NCBI GenBank assembly: GCA_934045075.1
Contig: OW203732.1
Coordinates: forward strand, 17,515,889-17,579,888
Direction: 5' to 3'
From: Yponomeuta sedellus
Lineage: Eukaryota > Arthropoda > Insecta > Lepidoptera > Yponomeutidae
Length of the DNA stretch: 64,000 nucleotides
Part shown: piece after piece, positions 53,694 through 62,780 of the stretch
How the letters are laid out: each line of letters starts with the position of its first letter
Position numbering within the stretch: the first letter of the stretch is position 1
The notes under the pieces: model-generated
What the model saw: only the letters and a program-made list of their open reading frames with translations
Databases searched by the model: none
Told to the model about the DNA's origin: nothing
Translations under genes and position numbers: made by a program

Positions 53694-54124
53694 TGCCGAT
53701 TTCTGAATTCAGAATTTCACTGGCTTAATACTTAACGATTTTGTAATTTTTTTTTACAGTAACACAGAAATTGCGATCTAAATCATTTCGGTGAAAAAAT
53801 GGAATGAAAAAACTGAAAACTTAGTCTTTGGAAACTAACCTCCGGTTTTTTCAACTAAAAGACATGACTTAAGTCCGGATTCACTTACACGGTTTGTCGT
53901 ACTATAACAGTCTATTAATTACTGTTAATATAGTTGTCACTTGTTTTTCTTTGTAGCGCTTGACAATTGACAAGCTGTAATTAACATTATCAGCAGATTA
54001 ACCTATTGCCAGTGTACGACAGCCCGGGTGTTAGACTCGTTAGTGTTTAGAAACTTTGATATTGACAAGAGACAGAACGACACTTGAGTATTTACTTAAT
54101 GAAATTTTCAATCCAGAAACCGGT
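53694..54124. mobile_element. MITE, longer form (copy 3 of 3)
   Basis: The ends CGATTTCTGAATTCAGAATT and ATTTTCAATCCAGAAACCG match the 138-142-bp copies at 5917 and 16053, but the interior is 430 bp and different. It contains AAGTCCGGATTCACTTAC, a word also in the MITE at 7755-7965. It is either a longer parent form or a copy with an insert. Confidence 0.6.
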
Positions 54125-54436
54125 ATTTTTCGATAATAAATTAAACACTTTAGTTTATAAACACTTTGGTCCATTTTTATTAAAACCTATTAATAAACAA
54201 GAAGTCTTAACGTAGATATTACGTTGTCATACACTAATACACACCTACCTAACTATAAAAAATAGCACCACGTTGCGTTAAATAGAACAGTTACATTTAA
54301 TTACCCTACCATTAGAGCGAAACATGCCTATTGGTACGAGCTCACATGAAAAGTGAAGGTTGGCGCCACATAATCGTCGATATCTATCATCGAACCGCGC
54401 CAGGAATCTCATTAGCATCAGACACGGCCTTATCTA

Positions 54437-55455
54437 AACCCTGATTCTGTGCTGCATCTTCCTGGGTATGAAGTGACTTATGGGACCACAGACCAGGCCC
54501 TAGATTCTGTTTTTGCATTGTAATACAATGACGATTGCACGGACGTGGCGATTTTATATCATTGCTGCTTTAAGTCCAAGACTTTCCCCACTGTCCCCGC
54601 TTCGTGCGAAGCGCTCGAAGCGCTCGAAGCGCTCGTGCCCTAGTCGAACCAAGTGAATAGAATTAATCACTTGAGTTAAGCAACAACAGGCGCGCTCAGG
54701 TGCAGGATGGGTGACCGTCCCGTGACAACCGCTAGTGAAATTTTTCTGAGCGCTTCCATGCTTCGCAAGGCACGTTAAGCCGTTGGTGCTGGCTGTCATG
54801 TAATTGCAGTCGCTAAGCCATGTCAGAGGCCTTATGGGTGGCGTCATTACTTTTGACAGTAAGGCCCGCCACTGTCTTACAGTCCTCCACCAACTCGGAC
54901 TTGGATCCAGTGGTGGAGTATGGCCTTCCTGCAATGCAGGAAGAGAACCCTGATTCTGTGCTGCATCTTCCTGGGTATGAAGTGACTTATGGGACCACAG
55001 ACCAGGCCCTAGATTCTGTTTTTGCATTGTAATACAATGACGATTGCACGGACGTGGCGATTTTATATCATTGCTGCTTTAAGTCCAAGACTTTCCCCAC
55101 TGTCCCCGCTTCGTGCGAAGCGCTCGAAGCGCTCGAAGCGCTCGTGCCCTAGTCGAACCAAGTGAATAGAATTAATCACTTGAGTTAAGCAACAACAGGC
55201 GCGCTCAGGTGCAGGATGGGTGACCGTCCCGTGACAACCGCTAGTGAAATTTTTCTGAGCGCTTCCATGCTTCGCAAGGCACGTTAAGCCGTTGGTGCTG
55301 GCTGTCATGTAATTGCAGTCGCTAAGCCATGTCAGAGGCCTTATGGGTGGCGTCATTACTTTTGACAGTAAGGCCCGCCACTGTCTTACAGTCCTCCACC
55401 AACTCGGACTTGGATCCAGTGGTGGAGTATGGCCTTCCTGCAATGCAGGAAGAGA
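54437..55455 (+). repeat. Tandem duplication, unit 509 bp
   Basis: AACCCTGATTCTGTGCTGCA at 54437 recurs at 54946, and the two units read the same throughout by eye. Each contains a 5S-like SINE copy and upstream sequence with CGCTTCGTGCGAAGCGC and GCTCGAAGCGCTCGAAGCGC. The frames at 54554-55443 are antisense read-throughs of the SINEs. Confidence 0.9.
54632..54946 (+). mobile_element. 5S-like SINE (first of the duplicated pair)
   Basis: CTCGTGCCCTAGTCGAACCA, ATCACTTGAGTTAAGCAACA, ACAGGCGCGCTCAGGTGCAG and GATGGGTGACCGTCCCGTG, then the body. It stops at the duplication boundary, before the tail. Confidence 0.8.
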
Positions 55456-55494
55456 CCCACCCGTGCCCCATCAGTGGGGCATACAAGGGTTGAT
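55141..55494 (+). mobile_element. 5S-like SINE (second of the pair), full length
   Basis: As the first, but reaches the tail GGCATACAAGGGTTGATATCG. It was probably the original and the upstream copy the duplicate. Confidence 0.8.
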
Positions 55495-55984
55495 ATCGAA
55501 ACAGTACTCTACCCACAGCGAGACCGAGATAGCATTCTTCATAACCCCCTACTAACTTCTACACAAAGTTCATGTTAGCAGAGCTCAGACACACCACACA
55601 ATAATAGTCAGTGTTGCTCTTTACAAGGGCGCCAGATCGCGGAAGGATAGTCCTAATTGATTCTGCGCTCGCGCCAGTAGATGGCGCCGTAATCGACGCT
55701 AATCGAAGATAATTATCAGATACGTGCTTATTTACGACCGCAAGGGAACGCGTGTAGGCAGGGGTATGGCTGCGTTAATTTATTACTGAAGTACTGAGTA
55801 TGTGACGTCAAGAGAGCAATTTTGTTGTTTATGCGATCTGCAGCCTAAGATGTATTTTCTTACGGCGTAATAAATTTTCCTGAAAAAGCGTTTCGTCGGT
55901 AAAATTACAAATAGATAGTTAGAGATAGAGAACACTTTATTGTACATAAAAATGGCAATTACACAGATATTTCTTACAAAATGT
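55495..55984. other. No gene seen
   Basis: Unassigned sequence. Confidence 0.45.
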
Positions 55985-56097
55985 TATTTTTGGGCATTAC
56001 CCACAATGATGGCACAACCTTGCGCTATGACATTTATTGGGGGAGGGCTATGTCCAGCAGTGGACTAATATAACCTGAAGAAGAAGAAGAAGAAGTT
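55985..56097 (-). mobile_element. LINE 3' end ('CTGGACATAG' family) with GAA repeat
   Basis: GGCATTACCCACAATGATGG, GAGGGCTATGTCCAGCAGTG and GAAGAAGAAGAAGAAG on the plus strand. This is the inverse of 12541-12662. Confidence 0.65.
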
Positions 56098-56676
56098 CTA
56101 TTTAAAAAAGTAGTTAACTAGTTCTATCATAGAGTTGGTCTCCAACTGAATGCACGGCACGCACCCCGTAGTACCATTCGGTTACCTCGGGCACTGACTG
56201 AAAATCTCTCTCACTGAATCGGCTCACTCCCTCAGCACAACGCTGAGTCAGCTGCCTTTTTGTCGAGCTGAGTCAGTCGCAATTTAGAACCACCACAGGC
56301 TAAAACTATGTCTGTTTTTTGTTTCGTTTATCGTATATTTGATTTATTTCTGTTGTGTTCATATTGTGTTAATTGTCTTGCTTTTTGTTTCTGTGATGTG
56401 TCTTGCTGGTATAATAAATGTCTTTCTTTCTTTTTTTTCTTATCTTTGAACGCCAGACGCTATAGACGAGCAGCCACCAAACAAACGGCAAATTTTAAAT
56501 TACCGTAAACATTTGTTACGTTTACCCTCTGTAACTGTTACCCTCTGGGATACAGGCGTGAGGTTATGTATGTATGTATTTGTTACGTTTTTTCAACTAT
56601 AAAACACTATAAAACAAGAGATGATTTTTATTCCGTTGGTGGCGCTAGCTATCGCCTCAAAGCGCCTTAAGTCATC
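56098..56676. other. No gene seen
   Basis: 56540-56580 holds the GATACAGGCGTGAGGTTATG end of the LINE family at 27845. The rest is unassigned. Confidence 0.45.
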
Positions 56677-56940
56677 TTCTTCTTCTTCAGGCTATATTAG
56701 TCCACTGCTGGACATAATCCTCCCCTAATGAGCGCCACAGCGCAAGGTTGTGCCATCATTGGAGGGTAATGCCCATAGTCCCCACGCTGGGCATGCGGGT
56801 TGGGGATCGCAGTTTGATAGAATTGTACTGCAGGGGGCGCTGCTGCCCACCCACGGTTTGTGTCCCTTAGTCGCCTTTTACGACACCCGCGGGAATAATT
56901 TGGGTTGGTGCTATACTCTAGGCCGACACCACACAGCTAA
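56677..56940 (+). mobile_element. LINE 3' end, longest copy of the 'CTGGACATA' family
   Basis: CTTCTTCTTCTTC, AGTCCACTGCTGGACATAAT, GAGCGCCACAGCGCAAGG, GGTAATGCCCATAGTCCCCA, GCCTTTTACGACACCCGCGG. The frame at 56750-56944 is a read-through. Confidence 0.65.
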
Positions 56941-57193
56941 GTAAGTAAGACTACAATAATCAAATTCGCATTTTCTCTGAAGTTATTACTGAAAAGCCAA
57001 GGCGATAACTTCCTTCTCACTGCGTAACACAGTCGTTTCATACGAGGTGTTTGAAGACAAAGCTTAGTTTGCTTGTCGGGTAGTGATCTTGGACGACAAG
57101 TGAGGATGAAGTGGGTGCAACATAGTATTTAATTTCACGTAAATTTAACTTTTTTGTGATTTTAATGTTGACATTTCTTCTAAAGTATTGGTA

Positions 57194-57237
57194 CTTAGTA
57201 ACATGTTTTGAGTGAAATCTCAAAACATGTTACTAAG
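57194..57237. repeat. Perfect hairpin, 19-bp arms, 6-base loop
   Basis: CTTAGTAACATGTTTTGAG, loop TGAAAT, then the exact inverse. Confidence 0.85.
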
Positions 57238-57267
57238 ATCCCCACGTATAAACAGATCACGAGTCTT

Positions 57268-57408
57268 ACCCACGATTTCTCGAACGGTAACATTCTGTTA
57301 ATCCATTGTTAACAGCTGTCAGTTGGCAAAAGTGCATACAAAAAACAAATGACATCTGTTCAGTCGATTAACAGACTGTTAGCGTTCGAGAAACCGGCGG
57401 TTAGTGAC
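57268..57408. mobile_element. MITE-like element with about 35-bp inverted ends
   Basis: TTTCTCGAACGGTAACATTC and TGTTAATC at the left are inverted at the right (GATTAACAGACTGTTAGCG, TTCGAGAAA). About 140 bp, non-coding. Confidence 0.65.
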
Positions 57409-57689
57409 ATTATTTTCAAAATATTCTTCCATGCAAGAATGAATGTATTTATATTTATAATATGGGTATCCCAATGCGGGAAGATAAGCTAAAAAAATCT
57501 GTGACGCGGTTAATTGTAACAGAAGATTATTATGGGATACGAGTAGAAGTGTGCAATCGAATATTTGAAGTTACTTAATATGGTGTCAGCATGGCCGCAG
57601 GTTGCTAAAAAATCATGGTTGATTTTGCTGACGCTACCTAGCCCAAAAAATCGCTCTGAATTGGTTGCGACTAGTTTCCACTGGTTTCT

Positions 57690-57782
57690 GGTTTACATTG
57701 GCCGCCAATTGTATCTTATCTTCTGTATCTGCTGTTCTGTATCAATTTTCCGGTATACAATAAAGAATATTCTTATCTTATT
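57690..57782 (+). mobile_element. LINE/SINE 3' end, 'AATAAAGAATATTCT' family
   Basis: GGCCGCCAATTGTATCTTAT, TTTCCGGTATACAATAAAG and AATATTCTTATCTTA. Confidence 0.65.
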
Positions 57783-58204
57783 GGTTACGCTTTCTATTCC
57801 GAGTTATAGTGAGTTTAAAACAAACAAGACAAGGCAGAATGCTTTGCAACGAACGTAGAAAATGTAAGACTAATCTACGGCAAGTCCATTTGAGGCTTTA
57901 AGGCTTTCTCCACCAAGCTTAATTGGATTTAAAGCGGTTTTAAACACCAATTTCGTTTAGGCTTTAGCGTCTTCATTTCGTCAACTAAACTACTTGAGTA
58001 AAAACAATAGATTTTTAGATAATCCAATAGATAAATTGGTCCATGCGCAATACTTTAATTTATTGCATTCCACATGTATAACGAGAAGACATTTAAAATT
58101 AAAAATATAGATCGTTGTGAATCCTGTAGGCCTTGCAACGTTAAATGTGTGTTTTTGTAAAAAAAAAAAAATATGACTTGTGAAAATGGTTCAAAACATA
58201 TTTA
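57783..58204. other. No gene seen
   Basis: Unassigned AT-rich sequence. Confidence 0.45.
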
Positions 58205-58400
58205 CCTAACATAGTTACATACAGGCACATATATTGCTTCTGGCCCCACACTAGGATACTCTGGATCGTCGGAACCAGAAACAATGACATCACAAACACT
58301 TCGAAGATCTGGTGTTTTTTTTTCCAACCGGGATTCGAACCCGGGACCTCTTGCATGGTAGTCCGTTGCGCTACTGCTACGCCGCCACAGAGGTCGTCGA
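58205..58400 (-). mobile_element. tRNA-derived SINE ('CCCACACTAGGATA' family)
   Basis: Minus strand head ACCTCTGTGGCGGCGTAGCA and B-box GGTTCGAATCCC, with the body as in 14440-14612. Confidence 0.7.
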
Positions 58401-58750
58401 CGTCTAATTCTCTCTGATCTGAACACGTGTAAACGACCTATACCTATATTATTCAGAGGATTTTTTTGCTTTAAAATGAATACAATTATCAATTTTATGA
58501 ATTTAAACTGGGCCTTTGTGCAACTGATGGGGGTTTTTATCACTGTATATTTTTGCATTTCAAGTATCTTTGTATGTATCAGCCAAAACCGGTTGAAATG
58601 GACGCCAAAAGACAAAAAATACTCGTCGAAAAAAGGGTGGCATATATTTTAGCCGGCTCTTTGTGCTGATATTTAATCACTCTCAATTAGTGACTGACTA
58701 CAAACAACAAACAACTATCCATTACTTTGAGCTAATATTTCTTGATAGAT
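58401..58750. other. No gene seen
   Basis: Unassigned. The minus frame at 58202-58615 is a read-through of the SINE. Confidence 0.45.
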
Positions 58751-59068
58751 ATTGGTAGTGGCGCGGTCAGGTACAGGATGGGTAAGTGTCCCGTGACTAC
58801 CGCTAGTGGCATGTTTCCGAGCGCTTCCGTGCTTCGCAAGGCACCTGCCGTTGGTGCCGGCTGTCAGGTAATGGCAGTCGTTAATCCATGTCAGAGGCCT
58901 TATGGGCGGCTTGATAACTTCTGACAGTAAGGCCCGCCACTGTCTTACAGTCCTCCACCAACCCGGACTTGGCCCCCGTGGTGGAGTATGGCCTGACCTT
59001 CCTGCGATGCAGGAAGAGACCCGTGCCCCAGCAGTGGGGACATACAAGGGTTGATAACGATTGGTAGT
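58751..59068 (+). mobile_element. 5S-like SINE with 9-bp target duplication
   Basis: ATTGGTAGT at 58751-58759 recurs at 59060-59068, directly bounding the SINE (GGCGCGGTCAGGTACAGGAT to GGTTGATAACG). The copy is cut within the 5S-like head at its 5' side. That, with the short duplication, is the mark of LINE-type reverse transcription. Confidence 0.85.
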
Positions 59069-59321
59069 ACGAAAAAAACAACGTGGCGTTGACTTTTTCG
59101 TAATGTAAATGCCGCGAAAACCTATAAATAACGTTTTCAATGCAATTACTGTTGTGCGGGAAAAAACCTTTAGCCGGCTTTTCACTATGGGATGTAGTTT
59201 AATAATTTATTGCTCGTCATACATTTAGTTTTATAGCTATAATATTGTTATAGCACAGTGTGAACCGATCTCGTACAAAATCTATCTATTGTTATTATAA
59301 TTATCTCAAGATGTAATATTA

Positions 59322-59397
59322 AAAACCTATTTAGAGGCTAATAAAAAAAATGTCCCAAGCACGGTTTAGTACCTACATTAAAAAGAATATAATCAGA
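59322..59397. repeat. tRNA-like-repeat scrap, inverted joint
   Basis: AAAAACCTATTTAGAGGCTA (minus orientation) runs directly into TGTCCCAAGCACGGTTTAG (plus orientation), another head-to-head join of the 310-bp repeat. Confidence 0.6.
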
Positions 59398-59559
59398 TGT
59401 TATATTTATTATATTACATCCCACAGTCAAAAGCCGGCTTTACAGTGGAAGTTATAAAACCCCGTTTTCTCTAAAACACTACTCGGAAGCAATTTAAATA
59501 ATCTGGGGTTATGTCTTTCCCTTCTTCTTTCTTGTTGGTCTTTGCCGAAGAACCGATGG

Positions 59560-59750
59560 TCGAGGTTCAAAGGTTGTCGAGTGGAGACTACGAACAGGTA
59601 AACGCAGCGTAGGCAACACTCACCGGCGGGACCCACGGTCTGAGGCAGATTTGTTGGCTGAGGACGGCTGAGGACAGTAGGAAGTGGCATGCCTTGGAGG
59701 AGGAGGTGAGATGTCACGCAGTGAACGAGTACAGTCTGATTGATTGATTG
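59560..59750 (+). pseudogene. RTE-like LINE ORF C-terminal fragment
   Basis: Plus frame reads AGTHGLRQI-like peptide (here GGTHGLRQICWLRTAEDSRK) then WHALEEEVRCHAVNEYS. It is the end of a BovB/RTE-type LINE protein, followed by GATTGATTGATTG as a possible tail. Confidence 0.5.
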
Positions 59751-60107
59751 AAATCTTTCCTTTACCACAGACTACCGCAGTTTACTGCGTCTGAGGAGTG
59801 TTATAAGCAACCGTGTTCTTGTAAATCAGTAGATTTTGTTAAAAATTGGATTGGCGTTTCAGACGGGATAATATTGTATTCCTTTTTGAAATTCCCTTCT
59901 AAGAGAAACCGACGCGGTTGATGTGTTTTAGGTACTTAACACGACCAATTAATACATATCGACATCATTCTTCGAGTTTTACGATGCTTATAGCGAAGGT
60001 ACTTAGTTAATTTCAGATCGTCAAGATAGAGATATACCTATTCCTTCTTTTGGCTACCTTAGTAAGTTGTAGACTTTACACTACACGAACACTTTATAAA
60101 TACACTT

Positions 60108-60305
60108 CATGACGACCTGGTCGCGGTAGCGCGTCTGCCTACCATGCAGGAGTCCCGGGTTTGAATCAAAAAAGATAAAAAAAGCCCAGGTCTTGGATGT
60201 TTACATGTTTGTGATGTCGTTGTTTCTGGTTCCCACAACACAGGGTATCCCTAGTGTGGGGCCAGAAGCAATGTATGTGCTTGTATGTAAATGTTATGTT
60301 ATGTT
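60108..60305 (+). mobile_element. tRNA-derived SINE ('TCCCACAACACAGGG' family)
   Basis: Head GACGACCTGGTCGCGGTAGC, weakened B-box GGGTTTGAATC, then CAGGTCTTGGATGTTTACAT, GTGATGTCGTTGTTTCTGGT and GTGTGGGGCCAGAAG, with a TTATGTTATGTTA tail. Confidence 0.75.
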
Positions 60306-60723
60306 ACGATATGTTATTGTAAGAAATTTTCACTTTCACTTCCACGTTTCTAAGCTGGAATTAGTTGACAAAGCAGGATGTTCATTCTTCTTACATAATT
60401 TTCACACACAAATAACTCTTGATTTAGCAGGTCTTTTCCCACTATCTCGAGACCATCGCTAACTGAACAACATTGCAGCAAAATCTCAGAAAAAAAATTA
60501 CACCGCATGTTTTTTTGTCTCCTTCATATGAAGTTGTCACTTTCTCAAGTCGCCTGACGTTCTCTATCTGATCACAAAGACCGCCGGAGGGAGCCACGGT
60601 CCATTGCCCGCGAACAATCGGCGTCACATGCAGGCGGACACTTCGACCGCTCGATAGATAGATATACATCGGTGAGGGGACTACTTGAGATTGCTGTCTG
60701 CTTAGCTCCGACTTTATTTCATA
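60306..60723. other. No gene seen
   Basis: Unassigned. The minus frame at 60442-60669 has no domain I recognise. Confidence 0.4.
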
Positions 60724-60948
60724 GTAGTTGTGCCCCGCGGTGTTACCCGCAGTTTATCGATTTTCCCCATGGGAATAAGATGTTTTCTCGCAATAAAACG
60801 TAGCCTACGTGTTAATCCAGGGTGTCAGCTAACTCCATACCAAATTTTATTAAAATCGCTCCAGCCGTTTAGAGTGAAGAAGTAACATACACACTCGCAA
60901 ACTTTCGCCTTTAAGTACAATAGTGTGATTAGTATGATAGAAGGGATA
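60724..60948 (-). mobile_element. Helitron-like element, decayed end
   Basis: Shares GGAGTTAGCTGACACCC (minus) and CTTTCGCCTTTAAGTAC with 10553-10750. The expected CTAG is changed to CTAC at 60725-60728, and the hairpin (GCGGGTAACACCGCGG) is retained. Confidence 0.6.
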
Positions 60949-61528
60949 GGGATTTAGTGAGTTCGAATTGCGCTTGGCCCCTTTTCATTATTTGTTGTTA
61001 GAATATATAACAAATCCCCCATTTACGCCAACCTCAGGTCCAGGTATTAGGAAATATTACCATTTTAACACGGCGAGAAAACACGTTTCTATGGAGACCC
61101 TCCTTATTTTTTTGTCAATTTTTAAAATTTGACCTGGCTACTTATTACGATTCCAAAGATACACAGATAACGGGCGCAAGGTAATAGGGCCCCGTTTAGC
61201 ACCCTTCCGGTACGGAACCCTAAAAAAGAAAAAAGCATTACCCATAACACAAAAAAATGCAAGACACATCACAAGAGCTGATTTCAATTCGTTGATTTGA
61301 AACAAACTTTGAAATAGTTCTAGAGTAGGCGCTCGTTTAGACACAGAGATACATAAGGCAATTAATGCCATTACGGTGCAATTGAACGCAGCACGTCCGG
61401 CCCTCCAGGCGAATTGATATGAAGCGGTTGTTTAGAGACGCCTTTTTGTATAATACCCGACAAATAACTTGACTATATAATTATATAATCAAAAGGATAT
61501 AATCGAAGAATCGCTCGTAGGCCGGGCT
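60949..61528. other. No gene. Contains a common repeat scrap
   Basis: 61155-61235 (GTAATAGGGCCCCGTTTAGC, GGTACGGAACCCTAAAAA) is the common insect repeat seen at 38151-38511. The rest is unassigned. Confidence 0.45.
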
Positions 61529-61882
61529 GCCTGAGTGGTCTTAAACGGTCGCGAAGGTTAAGCAACGTAAGGCTCGTTCAGTGCACGGATAGGTGACAGC
61601 CTGTGACTAACGCTAGTGGCAGTTTTCCGAGCGGATCCGTGCTTCGCAGGGCACGTTAAGCCGTTGGTGCCGGCTGCCGTCGATAGATGGCGGTCTGCGA
61701 AGTCAGAGGCCTTAGGGCGGCTTGAAAACTTCAGCCAGTAAGACCAACCCTTAGTCTTGCAAGCTTCCACCAATCCGAACTTGGCCCCCGTGGTGGAGTA
61801 TGGCCTATACGTTCTTCTTCCTAATTCTTCAGGGAACAGACCCGTGCCCCTCGGTGGGGACAGAATGGGTTGATGATGAATC
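61529..61882 (+). mobile_element. 5S-like SINE, second subfamily, full length
   Basis: Head GCCGGGCTGCCTGAGTGGTC, GGTTAAGCAACGTAAGGCTC, GTTCAGTGCACGGATAGGTG and ACAGCCTGTGAC. This head is closer to 5S at AAGCAACGT than the main subfamily. The body is diverged and the tail GGGTTGATGATGAATCG differs from GATAACG. Confidence 0.75.
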
Positions 61883-62152
61883 GAAAGGAAATTATTTAAT
61901 CAAGTTTATTTGCGAGGCTTTGGTCACTTGGTGACCATGCCAGCCCCATCGTAACTCTGACAAGATATTTAGATTAAGCCTGATTACGTCTCGTCTCGTC
62001 TCAAAAATGGATCTTAACATTTTCAGCGTTCATGTATATATTTCTATCAGTTCATTCCGCCATGACTTCACCATACGTCTGTGAACCGACTTATAAGTGG
62101 GCGGTGTCAAAATCCTGGGTGACATAATAGTATCCGGTTTTTACAATAATAT

Positions 62153-62505
62153 CCGAAAAAACCTATTTAAAGGCTAAAAATTCCACCTATGGCGGGACTC
62201 GAACCCGCGACCCCTGGCTAACCGTGCCAGCGCTCTCCCAACTGAGCTAATGGGTGACTTTTTGGCATCAGTGAAATTTCAAACCTCTTTACAATACTCT
62301 CTGTATTACATACAGGCAGCAACATAATACGTAATACAGAGAGTATTGTAAAGAGGTTCGAAATTTCACTGATGTCGGTATGTTGGCACGATTAGCCAGA
62401 GGTCGCGGGTTCGAGTCCCGGCATGGGTGGAATTTTTAGCCTTTAAATAGGTTTTTTAAAATTGTCCTTAGCACGGGTTTAGTGCATTAAAAAAGAATAT
62501 AATAA
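62153..62505. repeat. tRNA-like repeat, fold-back pair
   Basis: The minus arm 62153-62330 (AAAAACCTATTTAAAGGC, GACTCGAACCCGCGACC, ACAATACTCTCTGTATTAC) turns at about 62327 into the plus arm (GTAATACAGAGAGTATTGTA, GTTCGAGTCCC, TTTTTAGCCTTTAAATAGG). The plus arm's tRNA-like block lacks its first 20 bases. Confidence 0.8.
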
Positions 62506-62517
62506 TATTCGATTCGA

Positions 62518-62780
62518 ATGCGGTGGTGGTAGCGGAGCCGTAGAACACCGACTTCTTAATCGGGAGGTTGTGGCTTCGAAACCCGGCATGTACCAATGAC
62601 CTTGGTTTCTAAATTAGTTATAGAAGAAAAACCAATCGCTAATCGTGGTGGAAAACGTCGTGAGGAAACCTGAGTGTCTGAGAGTTCAACTACATTAGCG
62701 CTTGAAATTGCCAATCAGAGGAGGGCTCGCGTGGTAATTAATCCCATAGTCCCTTTCTGAGAAAAGGCCTGTGCCCTGCA
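62518..62780 (+). mobile_element. tRNA-derived SINE, full length
   Basis: Head GCGGTGGTGGTAGCGGAGCC, TTAATCGGGAGGTTGTGGC and a weak B-box (GCTTCGAAACC). The body holds CGTCGTGAGGAAACCTGAGT, GTGGTAATTAATCCC and GCCTGTGCCCTGCAG. It supplies the head missing from 3735-3870 and 33280-33460. Confidence 0.7.

Noticed and set aside
54554..55443. Open frames of 157 and 126 codons (and 156 at 58715-59185)
   Set aside because: Antisense read-throughs of 5S-like SINE copies. The same peptide recurs at 29934, 51578 and 55063.
59427..59768. 113-codon minus frame (59427-59768)
   Set aside because: Opposite strand of an RTE-type LINE C-terminus that reads better on the plus strand.
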